From Falsiroseomonas tokyonensis (GTDB lineage Bacteria; Pseudomonadota; Alphaproteobacteria; Acetobacterales; Acetobacteraceae), in assembly GCF_019024325.1 (NCBI RefSeq), contig NZ_JAFNJS010000003.1:491595-555594 (forward strand): a stretch of DNA of 64,000 nt, read 5' to 3'. Position 1 is the first letter of the stretch, and each line of letters starts with the position of its first letter. A program made the translations under genes and the position numbers. Shown one piece after another: positions 32,581-44,944 of the stretch. Under the pieces are notes generated by a model, which saw only the letters and a program-made list of their open reading frames with translations, searched no databases and was not told the DNA's origin.

Positions 32581-33459
32581 CTACCTCTCCAAGAACCCCT
32601 CAAGCGCCGAAAGCACCTCCCCCGGCGCTTCCTCCGCCAAGTAGTGCCCTGAACTCACGCTGCGCCCGCTGACCGGCCCCTTCGCATAATCCCGCCACAC
32701 GGAAAGCGGCTCGTACCAGACACCGATCTTCCCCTTCTCCCCCCACAGAGCCAGCAGCGGACACTGCACCTTCTCCCCAGCCGTCCGGCTGGCCCGATCA
32801 TGCTCCAGGTCGATGCTGGCGGCCGCGCGATAATCCTCGCAGATCGCCGCCACCGTGCCCGGCTGGTGCAGCGCCGCGATGTAGTCCGCGCGCGCCTCCG
32901 GCGCGAAGACATCGCCCTGCGGCCCGCGCGTGGTGTGGCCGGTGAACCAGTCCTCCACATCCCGCAGGATCATGCGCTCCGGCTTCGGATGCGGCTGGGC
33001 CAGGAAGAACCAGTGGTGGTAGCCCATGGCGAAGTCCATATTCGCCGTTTCGAAGTGATGCAGCGTCGGCACGATGTCGAGCACCGCCAGCCGCCGTACC
33101 GCCCGCGGCGCGTCCAGCGCCAGCCGATGCGCCACGCGCGCTCCGCGGTCATGCGCCACCACCTGGAATTCCGCAAAGCCGAGCCCCTGCATCAGCGCCA
33201 GCATATCCGCCGCCATCGCCCGCTTGGCATAGGCCACATGGTCCGCGCTGGGCGCCGGCTTGTCGGAGAAGCCGTAGCCGCGCAGGTCCGGGCAGATCAC
33301 GGTGAAGCGCTTGGCCAATTCTGGCGCCACGCGATGCCACATCGCATGGGTCTGCGGATTGCCGTGCAGCAGCAGCAAAGGCGGACCCTCTCCGCCGCGA
33401 CGCAGCCGCAGCGTCGCACCGGCGCCCTCGCGCCGCTCCTCCACGAAGCCCTCGAACAT
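32581..33459 (-). CDS. Alpha/beta hydrolase, haloacetate (fluoroacetate) dehalogenase-like
   Basis: The 292-residue protein matches the fluoroacetate dehalogenase group. The nucleophile Asp104 lies in VAHDRGARVAHR, with Arg105 and Arg108 as carboxylate binders. Asp128 is the acid and His272 (SSGHYLAEEAP) the base; an HGNPQ oxyanion region and PDLRGYGFSDKP are also present. His149-Trp150 of the halide pocket are kept (YHHWFFLAQP), but the third pocket residue, a Tyr in characterised enzymes, seems to be Ser (CEDYRAAAS). It may prefer chloro- or bromoacetate or another ester-like substrate. The ATG at 33459 gives the family length. Confidence 0.8.
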   Translation of the reverse strand: MFEGFVEERREGAGATLRLRRGGEGPPLLLLHGNPQTHAMWHRVAPELAKRFTVICPDLRGYGFSDKPAPSADHVAYAKRAMAADMLALMQGLGFAEFQVVAHDRGARVAHRLALDAPRAVRRLAVLDIVPTLHHFETANMDFAMGYHHWFFLAQPHPKPERMILRDVEDWFTGHTTRGPQGDVFAPEARADYIAALHQPGTVAAICEDYRAAASIDLEHDRASRTAGEKVQCPLLALWGEKGKIGVWYEPLSVWRDYAKGPVSGRSVSSGHYLAEEAPGEVLSALEGFLER

Positions 33460-33530
33460 GCCTAAGACCCTCCCGCTTGACCGGCCAAGCTGACGCCCGC
33501 AGCCTTGCCGCAACAAGAGGGGGAAAGCGC

Positions 33531-34427
33531 ATGGAAGCCAGGATCAGCCGGATCGGCTTCATCGGCATCGGGCGCATGGGCTGGCCCATGGCGCGCCGCC
33601 TGATCGAGGCGGGGTACTCGGTCGCCGTGCAGGATGCCGTGCCCGGCCGCGCCGCGGACTTCGTGCAGCGCCATGGCGGCAGCGCGCCCGAGCATGCGGC
33701 GGAGGGGGCCGAGGCCATCATCACCATGCTGCCCACGAGCCGCGAGGTCGCCGTCGTCCTCGCCGCCAGCCGCGCCGGGCTGCGCCAGGGCGCCGTAGTG
33801 ATCGAGATGTCCTCCGGCGAGCCTTCCGCCACCCGCACCCTGGCGGAGGATCTGGCTGGTATCGGCGTGACGATGGTGGATGCCCCCGTCTCCGGCGGCG
33901 TCGCCCGGGCCGAGACCGGCGAGCTTGCCATCATGACCGGCGGCCCGGAAGCGGCGCTGGAACGGGTGGACCCGCTGCTGCGCGCCATGGGCACCACCAT
34001 CACCCGCTGCGGCGAGATCGGCGCCGGCCAGGCGATGAAGGCGCTGAACAACCTGGTCAGCGCCGCGGGTTTTCTCGTGAGCGTCGAGGCGCTGCTGATC
34101 GGCAGCCGCTTCGGCCTGGACCCCGCCGTGATGGTGGATGTGCTGAATGCCTCGACCGGCATGAACAACAGCACCCAGCGCAAGCTCAAGCAGTTCGTGC
34201 TCTCCCGAAAGTTCGATTCCGGCTTCGGGTTGGACCTGATGGTGAAGGACCTGACCATCGCCATGCAGGTGGGGCGGGAAACCGCCACCCCCGCGCCGCT
34301 GGCCGCGCAGACCCGGGAATTGTGGGCCGCCGCCGCCGCGCTGCTCGGCCCGGGCCAGGACCATACGGCCGCGGCCCGCTTCAGCGAGGCGCTGGCCGCC
34401 GGCCAGATCTCCGAGCAGAAGGGCTGA
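33531..34427 (+). CDS. NAD(P)-dependent beta-hydroxyacid dehydrogenase
   Basis: This is a 298-residue member of the 3-hydroxyisobutyrate dehydrogenase family. The Rossmann fold opens IGFIGIGRMGWPMARRLIEAG and the substrate loop is DAPVSGGVARAETGEL. The catalytic Lys lies in GQAMKALNNLVSAA, and KDLTIAM occurs in the C-terminal helical domain. It reduces or oxidises small hydroxyacids such as tartronate semialdehyde or hydroxyisobutyrate; the substrate cannot be set from sequence. The ATG at 33531 follows an AGAGGGGGAAAG site. It lies 4 bases upstream of the MBL gene, likely co-transcribed. Confidence 0.87.
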   Translation: MEARISRIGFIGIGRMGWPMARRLIEAGYSVAVQDAVPGRAADFVQRHGGSAPEHAAEGAEAIITMLPTSREVAVVLAASRAGLRQGAVVIEMSSGEPSATRTLAEDLAGIGVTMVDAPVSGGVARAETGELAIMTGGPEAALERVDPLLRAMGTTITRCGEIGAGQAMKALNNLVSAAGFLVSVEALLIGSRFGLDPAVMVDVLNASTGMNNSTQRKLKQFVLSRKFDSGFGLDLMVKDLTIAMQVGRETATPAPLAAQTRELWAAAAALLGPGQDHTAAARFSEALAAGQISEQKG

Positions 34428-34431
34428 GACG

Positions 34432-35220
34432 ATGTGGCAGGTTTTTGCGCTCCGCTACGCGCATCATGAGCGCACCGCCGCGGCCAATTTCATGGGCCCG
34501 GTGCCGGATGCGCATGAGGCGATGCCGATGGACTACTTCGTCTGGCTGCTGCGCGGGCCGGATGGGCGGGAGATCCTGGTCGATACCGGCTACTCCGCCG
34601 CCACCGCCGCGCGCCGCGACCGCCGCCTGCTGCGCCCGGTGGAAGATGCGCTGCGCGCCGTCGGCAGCGACCCCACGAAAATCCGCGACGTCATCATCAC
34701 CCATTTGCACTACGACCACGCCGGCAACCTGGACCTCTTCCCCAACGCCACCTTCCACATCCAGGACCGCGAGGTGGCCTTCGCCACCGGCCGTCACATG
34801 TGCAGCATCTGCATCCGCCAGACCTTCGAAGTGGAGGACGTGGTCCTGCTGATCCGCGCCCTCTATGCCGAGCGGGTGCAGTTCCATGACGGGGAAGGGG
34901 AGGTCGCCCCCGGCGTCACCCTGCACGGCATCGGCGGTCATTCGGATGGGCTGCAGATGGTGAAGGTGGCGACCGCGCGCGGCCCGCTGGTGATCGCCGG
35001 CGACGCCAGCCACTACTACGCCAATATGGACCGCCAGATCCCCTTCCCGATCGTCTTCGACCTCGGCGCGATGATCCAGGGCTGGCGCAAGGCGCGGGCC
35101 CTGGCGGGGGGTGACGCCACGCTGGTGATCCCGGGCCACGACCCGCTGGTGCGCCAGCGCTTCCCGGTCTCGGAAGTCGATTCCGAGGCCTGGCGCCTCG
35201 ACCTGCCGCCTCACTCGTAA
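34432..35220 (+). CDS. Metallo-beta-lactamase-fold hydrolase (lactonase-like)
   Basis: The 262-residue protein has the binuclear metal motif THLHYDHAGN (near residue 91), a later GGHSDGLQM (His) and GDASHYY (Asp), and a C-terminal IPGHDP. The order and length are like N-acyl-homoserine lactonases of the AttM/AiiA group, so lactone hydrolysis is plausible, but a role in quorum quenching is not shown. It follows a hydroxyacid dehydrogenase, so a hydroxyacid lactone is an alternative substrate. Its last 10 bases overlap the convergent membrane-protein gene. Confidence 0.8.
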   Translation: MWQVFALRYAHHERTAAANFMGPVPDAHEAMPMDYFVWLLRGPDGREILVDTGYSAATAARRDRRLLRPVEDALRAVGSDPTKIRDVIITHLHYDHAGNLDLFPNATFHIQDREVAFATGRHMCSICIRQTFEVEDVVLLIRALYAERVQFHDGEGEVAPGVTLHGIGGHSDGLQMVKVATARGPLVIAGDASHYYANMDRQIPFPIVFDLGAMIQGWRKARALAGGDATLVIPGHDPLVRQRFPVSEVDSEAWRLDLPPHS

Positions 35221-35540
35221 AGGAAGGAGTATCCGGCGAGGCCGAGCCCGACCACGGCGAAAAGCATGGAGATGATCGACCAGCCCGGCTTCGGCCCGCG
35301 ATGGCCGAACCACCAGTTCAGCGCGAAGGACCCGAAGAGCGCCGCGGCCGGGTCCGACCAGTGGCGCGTCGTGAAGCCGCGCAGGATCAGCACCACCCAG
35401 GCGGCCAACGCCGCGAAGGACAGCACCCGCCACAGCAGTTCCAGGGCCGGATTGGGCAGGTGCAGGCCGAGCCGTCCGGAGACGGTGTGGATATAGGCCG
35501 CAACCGAGAGCAGCAGCGCGGCGATCATGAAGGCGGACAT
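35211..35540 (-). CDS. Small integral membrane protein
   Basis: The 109-residue protein has about three to four hydrophobic segments (MIAALLLSVAAYIHT; WRVLSFAALAAWVVLIL; SIISMLFAVVGLGLAGYSFL) and GHRGPKPGWS as a loop. No family is recognised. The ATG at 35540 was taken; a GTG at 35558 would add six residues. It is convergent with the hydrolase gene, overlapping by 10 bases. Confidence 0.6.
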   Translation of the reverse strand: MSAFMIAALLLSVAAYIHTVSGRLGLHLPNPALELLWRVLSFAALAAWVVLILRGFTTRHWSDPAAALFGSFALNWWFGHRGPKPGWSIISMLFAVVGLGLAGYSFLYE

Positions 35541-35598
35541 GCCGCCGATTGACCGCACCAGGGCGGGAAAGACAAGGGCCGCGAGGGGAGATCCGCCG

Positions 35599-36078
35599 AT
35601 GACGACGCTGTTCGAGGGATCGCTGCTGGCCGACTACCACCAGTTCCTGCTCTGTGACGCGGTGGCCTGGCCGGATGCGCCGGTCTTCTGGCCAGAGGCC
35701 GTGCTGCGCGCGCGGCTGAACCTGGCGCCCGGCATGCTGGTCGTTTCCACCGTCCGCAATATGAGGGTGCCGGTGCGGGTGCTGCTGCATCCGGCGCGGC
35801 CGGCGCTGGACCTCGCGGCCTTCGACCATGTGGCGGAGGCGCCGCTGCACGCGCCGTCCGGTCGCATCGCCATCCTTGGCCTGACCGATGCGCAGGACAG
35901 CGCCGCCACGGCCGCCGTCCCGCAGTTGCCGCTGCGCGCCCTGGTCACCTTCGCGGGCCTCGGCACGCTCAGCGCGGATGGGCTGGAGGGCGCGGACCGC
36001 TACACCGTGCATCTCTTTCCCGGGACGGAAACCGGCGTCACCGTGCTCCGCCAGTGGGAGGAAGCCTCACCCCCGTGA
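35599..36078 (+). CDS. Hypothetical protein (159 aa)
   Basis: The product starts MTTLFEGSLLADYHQFLLCD, with GGGGAG upstream. Residues about 45-100 are beta-rich (GMLVVSTVRNMRVPVRVLLH), followed by APSGRIAILGLTD and LFPGTETGVTVLRQWE at the end. Such single-domain proteins occur widely in Proteobacteria as uncharacterised proteins; I do not recognise a function. The 3' end overlaps the convergent LysE gene by 12 bases. Confidence 0.6.
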   Translation: MTTLFEGSLLADYHQFLLCDAVAWPDAPVFWPEAVLRARLNLAPGMLVVSTVRNMRVPVRVLLHPARPALDLAAFDHVAEAPLHAPSGRIAILGLTDAQDSAATAAVPQLPLRALVTFAGLGTLSADGLEGADRYTVHLFPGTETGVTVLRQWEEASPP

Positions 36079-36687
36079 CGGCACCAGCAGCCGCAAGCCG
36101 AGACCGAGGAACAGCAGCCCCGCCACCCCTTCCAGCCAGCGCGCATGGCGGTTCAGCCGCGCCGCGGCGCGCCCCGCGCCATGGATCAGCAGCCCATAGG
36201 CGGGCAGGGACATCAGCGGCACCAGCGGGCCGAGCAGCGCCATCTGCAGCCAGGCCGGGCCACGCGCCGGATCCACGAATTGCGGCAGGAAGGCCAGGAA
36301 GAACAGGATGACCTTGGGGTTGGTCAGGTTGGTCACGAATCCCTGCCGGAAGGCCGCCCCCACCGGCGCCGCCGGCCGCAGCACCCCGCCGCCCCGCCAG
36401 GCCGCCCGCAGCGCGCCGGCCCCGAGCCAGATCAGATAGGCCGCGCCCACCAGCCGCAGCGCCTCGAACAGGGCAGGGGAGGCCGCGATCAGCGCCGCCA
36501 CGCCGGAAGCCGCCAGCGCCACATGCACCAGCGCGCCGCTGACGATGCCGAACATCGCCGCCCAGCCGCGCGGCGCCCCGCCCGCCAGGCTCTGGCCGAT
36601 GACGAAGAGCATGTCCGGCCCGGGCGTCAGGATCAGCACCCAGGCGGCGAAGAGGAAGCCAGCGAAAAGCTGCGGGTCGATCGGCAT
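36067..36687 (-). CDS. LysE/RhtB-family amino-acid exporter
   Basis: The 206-residue membrane protein has about five to six hydrophobic segments. It shows the family N-terminal motif LTPGPDMLFVIGQSLAGGAPRGW and GFVTNLTNPKVILFFLAFLPQF. It should export amino acids or homoserine lactone-type compounds across the inner membrane; the substrate is not predictable. The ATG at 36687 (MPIDPQLFAG) gives the usual length. Confidence 0.9.
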   Translation of the reverse strand: MPIDPQLFAGFLFAAWVLILTPGPDMLFVIGQSLAGGAPRGWAAMFGIVSGALVHVALAASGVAALIAASPALFEALRLVGAAYLIWLGAGALRAAWRGGGVLRPAAPVGAAFRQGFVTNLTNPKVILFFLAFLPQFVDPARGPAWLQMALLGPLVPLMSLPAYGLLIHGAGRAAARLNRHARWLEGVAGLLFLGLGLRLLVPSRG

Positions 36688-36762
36688 GGCAGCAGCCTGC
36701 GCCGCGCGCACCGAGCAGGGAAACGAATAGCGGTGATCCGGCGCATCAACCGGTCTGATTCC

Positions 36763-39394
<2,632 letters not shown>

Positions 39395-39398
<4 letters not shown>

Positions 39399-41074
39399 AG
39401 CAGCCCGCCGGCCAGCAGGCTGTCCGCCGCCATCCGCGCCGCCTCCGTTACCTGTTCGCCGGCCAGCATCCGGGCAATCTCCTCCCGCCGCTGCGGCGCA
39501 TCCAGCGGCGTGACGCGCGTCTCCGCGCGACCGGCCTTCACCTGCTTGGCGACCGAGAGGTGGCGGCTGCCGCGCGCCGCCACCTGCGGCGAATGCGTCA
39601 CCACCAGCACCTGCAGCCGTTCCGCCACCCGCAGCAGGCGCTCGCCCACCGCCGCCGCCGTGGCGCCGCCGACGCCGCTATCGACCTCGTCGAAGACCAG
39701 CGTCGGCACGGGCGATCCGCGCGCCAGCACCACCTTCAGCGCCAGCATGAGGCGCGACAGCTCGCCGCCCGAGGCCACCTTGTCCAGCGCGCCAGGCGCC
39801 TGGCCGGGATTGGTGGAGACCAGGAAGGTCACACGGTCCACGCCATCCGGCGCCCAGGCCGCCTCCGGCCGCGGCGCCACATCCACCACCAGCCGGGCGC
39901 GATCCAGCTTCAGCGGCGGCAATTCCCGCCCCAGCGCCTTTTCCAGCTTCGCCGCCGCGTCGCGCCGCGCCTCGGTCAGCCTGCCGCTGGCGGCCAGATA
40001 GGCGGCGCGTTTCTCCGCCAGCGCCGCCTCCGCGGCCGCCACCTGGCCGGTGCCGGCATCCAGCGCCGCCAGCCGGTCCTTCAGCGAGGCCAGCAGCGCC
40101 GGCAATTCCACCACCGGAACCAGGTGCTTGCGGGCGGCGGCGCGCAGCGCGAACAGCCGCTCCTCCACCTGTTCCAGCCGGCGCGGATCCGGCGCCACCT
40201 CCTGCACCAGCCGCTCCAGCGCCGTCTCCGCCTCGCCCAGCGCATCCAATGCGCGGCCGATCGCCTCCAGCGCCGGCTCGGCCTCCGTATTCGGGGCGGG
40301 CAGGCGTTCCAGGGCGCGCGAGGCGTTGCGCAGGGCGGCAGCGGGATTGGCGCTGCGGCGGTCGCGCGGCTGCAGGCTGGCCAGCGCCTCGGCGATTGCC
40401 TCGCCGCGCCGCTCGCCCTGCTGCAGGCGCTGGCGCTCGGCCGCCAGCTCATCCTCCTCGCCTTCGACGGGGGCGAGGGATTCGAGTTCGGCCACGGCGT
40501 GGCGCAGAAATTCCTCGTCGCGTTGGGCGGCGGCGATGCGCTCCCGCGCCTCGGACAAGGCGCGCTCGGCTTCCCGCCAGGCCTTGTGGGCGGTAGCGCT
40601 GGCGGCGCGCAGCTTTTCCAACCCACCCGAGGCATCGAGCAGCCCGGCATGGTTGGTCGAATCGGTCAGCCCCACCTGGTCATGCTGGCCCTGCACCTCG
40701 ACCAGCAGCGCGCCGAGGCGCCGCAGCAGGGCCAGGCCCACCGGCTGGTCGTTGACGAAGGCGCGGGAGCGGCCATCGGCGGTGACGATGCGCCGCAGCA
40801 CGATCTCGTCCTCGGCCTCGATCCCCTGGTCCACCAGCAGCGCGCGCGCCGGGTGCTGCTCGGGGGGCGCGAAGGCGGCGGCGACGCTGGCCTGGGACTG
40901 GCCGGCACGCACCAGCCCGCTTTCCGCCCGCGCGCCCAGCGCCAGGCCGAGGCTGTCCAGCAGGATGGACTTGCCCGCGCCGGTCTCGCCCGTCAGCACC
41001 GTCAGCCCCGGGCCGAAGCCCAGGTCCAGGCGCTCGATCAGCACCACGTCCCGGATGGCGAGCGAGGTCAGCAT
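39395..41074 (-). CDS. recN: DNA repair protein RecN (SMC-like ATPase)
   Basis: The 559-residue protein has an N-terminal Walker A LTGETGAGKS with family-typical LTSLAIRDVVLIERL, a long central coiled coil (about 150-370), the ABC signature KVASGGELSRLMLALK and Walker B TLVFDEVDSGVGG. It acts at double-strand breaks. The ATG at 41074 was chosen because it begins at the conserved MLTSL segment. No LexA box was evident. It follows bamD by 49 bases. Confidence 0.95.
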
Positions 41075-41123
41075 CGCGCTTCGAGCGCGTCTTGCGTAAA
41101 GCGTGCGAGGGGCGCGGCTGGCG

Positions 41124-41984
41124 TCAGAAGATGGATCCGACCACGCGGCTGAAGAAGCCCGGGCGGTTCGGCTCGGAGCCCTCGGCGCCATCGACCAGCA
41201 GCGCGTAGCTGTCCTGGTACCAGGGGCTGCCGGGATAGTTGTGGCCGAGCACGGCGGCGGTGCGCCGCGCTTCGTCCACCAGGCCCATGGTGAGGTACAG
41301 CTCCGTCAGCCGGTGCAGCGCCTCGGGCACGTGGTTGGTGGTCTGGTATTCGTCCACCACGCGGCGGAAGCGGCCGATGGCGGCGGTGTTCAGGCGGCGC
41401 GTCTGGTAGAAGCGGCCGATCGTCATCTCGCGCCCCGCCAGGTGGTCGCGCGCCAGGTCCATCTTCAGCCGCGCATCGCGCGCATAGGGCGTGTTGGGGA
41501 AGCGATTCGCCACATCCTGCAGCGCCGCCATGGCTTGTTCGGTGGTGCGCTGGTCGCGCTGGATGTCGTTGATCTGCTCGTAATAGCTCAGCGCGCGCAG
41601 GTAATAGGCATAGGCGATGTCGCGATGCGCCGGATGCAGCTGGATGAAGCGGTCCAGCGCGCCCAGCGCCTCGGTGTAGCGGTTGCGCATGTACTCGCCA
41701 TAGGCCGCCATCAGCTTGGCGTTGGTGGCGAAGGCGGAATAGGGGTGCTCGCGCTCCACCCGGTCGAACAGCTCGACCGCGCGCTGGTAGCGCTCGGCGG
41801 TCAGCGCCTCCATCCCCTGGGCGTAGAGACCCTCGGCCGAGCTGTCCTGGCCGCTGGCGCCGGGCGAGCCGGGCGGCGGGGCGCCGAGCGAGTTCATGCG
41901 CCCGTCCCAGGCCGTGCAGGCGGCCATGGGCAGGATGAGGAGAAGGGGCAGAAGGCGTCGAAGCATCGCGCACCGGTCAGGCAT
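41124..41984 (-). CDS. bamD: Outer-membrane assembly lipoprotein BamD
   Basis: The 286-residue lipoprotein has a signal with lipobox LPMAAC. It is followed by a disordered linker and about five TPR-like repeats (AERYQRAVELFDRVEREHPY; RYTEALGALDRFIQLHPAH; KMDLARDHLAGREMTIGRFY). It is the essential partner of BamA in beta-barrel insertion. The ATG at 41984 was used; 41966 (MLRRLL) is an equally possible start. Its location between lpxC and recN is common in alphaproteobacteria. Confidence 0.93.
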   Translation of the reverse strand: MPDRCAMLRRLLPLLLILPMAACTAWDGRMNSLGAPPPGSPGASGQDSSAEGLYAQGMEALTAERYQRAVELFDRVEREHPYSAFATNAKLMAAYGEYMRNRYTEALGALDRFIQLHPAHRDIAYAYYLRALSYYEQINDIQRDQRTTEQAMAALQDVANRFPNTPYARDARLKMDLARDHLAGREMTIGRFYQTRRLNTAAIGRFRRVVDEYQTTNHVPEALHRLTELYLTMGLVDEARRTAAVLGHNYPGSPWYQDSYALLVDGAEGSEPNRPGFFSRVVGSIF

Positions 41985-42113
41985 GGGGCTTCCCTATACC
42001 ATGCTGCGGCATGGTCACGGCAAGGCGCGGGTCGCCGCCGTGTGTCTCACGCTGTCCTAAGCGATACCGGCCGTGGTGTCACTTCACCGCCGCGCGCGAG
42101 GCCCGGCCTTGGG

Positions 42114-43061
42114 TCAGGCCATGGCCGGCGCGGCGGCGGCCGGCAGCCGGGTCGCGACTCCGTCCATCGGCAGCTCGCCATCCACCATCCGCCAGGCGCC
42201 GCGATCGGCGAACAGCGCCCGCAGCAGCTTGTTGTTCAGCGCATGGCCGGAGCGATGGCCGATGAAGCGGGCGGACAGCGCGGCACCTGCCAGCGCCAGG
42301 TCGCCCACCACGTCGAGCAGCTTGTGGCGCACGAATTCATCCGGGCGGCGCAGGCCACCCGGGTTCAGCACCAGCGGGCCATCCACCACGATGGCATTGT
42401 CCAGGCTGCCGCCCTGGGCCAGGCCGGCGGCGCGCAGCCGCGCGATCTCCTCGGCCAGGGTGAAGGTGCGGGCATCGGCCAGGCCGGCCCGGAAGGCGGC
42501 CGGGGTCAGGCGCATCTGCACCTTCTGGCTGCCAATGGCGGTGGAGGGAAATTCGATGCTCATCGCCGCCTCGAAGCCCGGGACATGGGCCGGATGCAGC
42601 TCGACGAAGGCGTCCTTTTCCTCGACGCGGATGCGGCGCAGCACCTCGATCACCGGCGCGGCGGCCTCGAGGCCGACGGTGCCGGCGCAGTCGATCAGGA
42701 ACAGGAAGGGCGCCGCGGAGCCGTCCAGGATCGGCACTTCCGGGCCATCCAGCTCGAGGATCGCATCGGTCACGCCGGCACCCGCCAGCGCCGCCATCAC
42801 ATGCTCCACCGTGCCGATTCGCGCCTGGGGCGCGCCTTCGGCCACCAGCGCGGTGCAGAGGCGGGTATCGACCACGCGGTCGAAAAGGGCGGGGATATCG
42901 ATGCCGAGGTCGCTGCGGCGGAACAGGATGCCCGTGCCGGCGGTGGCCGGGCGCAGGGTGAGGGAGACGCGGCGCCCGCTATGCAGGCCGACGCCGACGC
43001 AGCCGATCGCCGTCTTCAGCGTCTTGCGCCGTCTCAGATCGACCGGAAGGAAACCGTCCAT
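42114..43061 (-). CDS. lpxC: UDP-3-O-acyl-N-acetylglucosamine deacetylase
   Basis: The 315-residue zinc enzyme commits to lipid A synthesis. It shows GVGLHSGRRVSLTL, HVMAALAGAGV (zinc His), VEVPILDGSAAPF-like EVPILDGSAAPF, and KLLDVVGDLAL with the catalytic Asp/His region HRSGHALNNKLL. The ATG at 43061 (MDGFLPVDLRRRK) gives normal length. It lies 265 bases after ftsZ; that gap is AT-richer and may hold a promoter of its own. Confidence 0.96.
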   Translation of the reverse strand: MDGFLPVDLRRRKTLKTAIGCVGVGLHSGRRVSLTLRPATAGTGILFRRSDLGIDIPALFDRVVDTRLCTALVAEGAPQARIGTVEHVMAALAGAGVTDAILELDGPEVPILDGSAAPFLFLIDCAGTVGLEAAAPVIEVLRRIRVEEKDAFVELHPAHVPGFEAAMSIEFPSTAIGSQKVQMRLTPAAFRAGLADARTFTLAEEIARLRAAGLAQGGSLDNAIVVDGPLVLNPGGLRRPDEFVRHKLLDVVGDLALAGAALSARFIGHRSGHALNNKLLRALFADRGAWRMVDGELPMDGVATRLPAAAAPAMA

Positions 43062-43326
43062 GCGCGTCCTGCACCCCTGACCTCGCCCGGAACCCCGACC
43101 ACACAAAATGGCCATTCACCCGGACGTGTCCTGCGAAATCGGCCCTGCCTTGCGGGGCAGGGGCCGAGGGGCGGCCAGACCCGGCGTCCCAGGCTGTTAA
43201 TGCCATTGGAGGCCGGGAGACGCCACTCAAGCCTTGTTTCTCCATATTACGTCGCAAGCCATTGTATTGATTGACTTGTTGCGTTGCGGCGAAGCCTCAA
43301 TTCCGCCGCATTTTGCCGTCTTTGCC

Positions 43327-44868
43327 TCAGTTGCTCTGGCGGCGAAGGAAGGTGGGAATGTCAAGCCCCATTTCGTCCTGCTGCGCCGGGGGCGCCACCG
43401 GGCGCGGCGCGGCCGCAGGCTCCATCCGCGCCTGAGGCGCGGCCTGCACCGGCGTCTCCGGCAGGTCGCGGCGCATCAGGCCGGTGGCGCGGCGGAACAG
43501 GTTGTTCAGTCCGCCGGGCTGCGCGACCGGCATCGGCGCCGGCTGGCGGGTGCCGGCCGGGGCGCGCAGCGCGGGCTCCGCCTGCGCCATCGTCACCGGT
43601 GCCTCCGCCATCGGGGCTTCGGCCATCGGGGCCGCCATGGGCGCCGGGGCGGCCATGGGCGCAGGCTGGGCCGGCTGCGGCGCGGCATAGGTCTGCGCCG
43701 GGCGCATCGCCGCCGGCTGCTGCGGGGTCGCGACGCGCGGCGTGAAGCCGGCCGGCGCGCGCATGCCGGGCGCGGGCTGCGGCGCCGGCGCATGGCCCGT
43801 GCCATGCCCCTGGGGCACCGGGGCGCTGGCCACCGCCTGCAGCACGCCGCCGCCGCCCACCGCCACCAGCTTCGGCCGCTCGGCCTCGCGCGCCTCGCGC
43901 GCATCGATGCCGGTCGCCACGACGGAAACCCGCAGGCGGCCATTCATCGACTCGTCGACCGAGGAGCCGAAGATCACATTGGCATCCTCGTCCACTTCCT
44001 TGCGGATGCGATTCGCCGCCTCATCCACCTCGAACAGCGTCATGTCGAGGCCGCCGGTGATGTTGATCAGCACGCCGCGCGCGCCGTGCATGGAGGTATC
44101 CTCCAGCAGCGGATTGCTGATGGCTTCCTCCGCCGCCTTCACGGCGCGGCCCTCGCCCTCGGCCTCGCCGGTGCCCATCATCGCCTTGCCCATCTCCGCC
44201 ATCACGGTGCGGATATCGGCGAAGTCGAGGTTCACCAGGCCCGGGTTCACCATCAGGTCCGTCACGCCGCGCACGCCCATGTAGAGGACGTTGTCGGCCA
44301 TGCGGAAGGCTTCCGCGAAGGTGGTCCGCTCATTCGCCAGGCGGAAAAGGTTCTGGTTCGGAATCACAATCAGCGTGTCGACGAACTGCTGCAGTTCCTC
44401 GATGCCCGCATCGGCCGCCTTGCGGCGCTTCGGCCCCTCGAAGTCGAAGGGCTTGGTCACCACGCCGACGGTCAGGATGCCACGCTCCCGCGCCATGCGG
44501 GCGATGACGGGCGCCGCGCCCGTGCCGGTGCCGCCGCCCATGCCGGCGGTGACGAAGACCATGTGGCTGCCTTCCAGGTGGCGTGCCAACTCGGTCTCCG
44601 CTTCCTCCGCCGCACCACGGCCGATCTCCGGCTTGGCGCCGGCGCCGAGGCCCTGCGTCAGGTAGGAGCCGAGCTGCACGCGGCGATCCGCCTTGGAATG
44701 CTGCAGCGACTGCGCATCCGTATTCGCCACCAGGAACTCGACGCCCTCGAGCCCCATGGTGACCATGTTGTTCACCGCATTGGTGCCGCCGCCGCCGACG
44801 CCGACCACGGTGATGCGCGGGCTGAAATCCGTGTGCTGCTGGTTCGGGATCGTCAGGTTGAGGGTCAT
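43327..44868 (-). CDS. ftsZ: Cell division GTPase FtsZ
   Basis: This 513-residue tubulin homologue forms the division ring. The GTP-binding motif [24 protein letters not shown] and NxDFAD ([11 protein letters not shown]) are present. After residue 320 comes a long Pro/Ala/Met-rich linker (about 150 residues, with repeated MAxAP units), then a conserved C-terminal peptide ([10 protein letters not shown]) for FtsA/ZipA contacts. The linker is longer than in E. coli, as usual in alphaproteobacteria. The ATG at 44868 is set by MTLNLTIPN. Confidence 0.97.
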   Translation of the reverse strand: MTLNLTIPNQQHTDFSPRITVVGVGGGGTNAVNNMVTMGLEGVEFLVANTDAQSLQHSKADRRVQLGSYLTQGLGAGAKPEIGRGAAEEAETELARHLEGSHMVFVTAGMGGGTGTGAAPVIARMARERGILTVGVVTKPFDFEGPKRRKAADAGIEELQQFVDTLIVIPNQNLFRLANERTTFAEAFRMADNVLYMGVRGVTDLMVNPGLVNLDFADIRTVMAEMGKAMMGTGEAEGEGRAVKAAEEAISNPLLEDTSMHGARGVLINITGGLDMTLFEVDEAANRIRKEVDEDANVIFGSSVDESMNGRLRVSVVATGIDAREAREAERPKLVAVGGGGVLQAVASAPVPQGHGTGHAPAPQPAPGMRAPAGFTPRVATPQQPAAMRPAQTYAAPQPAQPAPMAAPAPMAAPMAEAPMAEAPVTMAQAEPALRAPAGTRQPAPMPVAQPGGLNNLFRRATGLMRRDLPETPVQAAPQARMEPAAAPRPVAPPAQQDEMGLDIPTFLRRQSN

Positions 44869-44944
44869 ACTGGGGGCCTTTCCTGGAAGCTCAGCCTTGC
44901 GTCGGGCCAAAGGAGGGGGTGGGGAAAGCAGGCGGGGCGCATCG

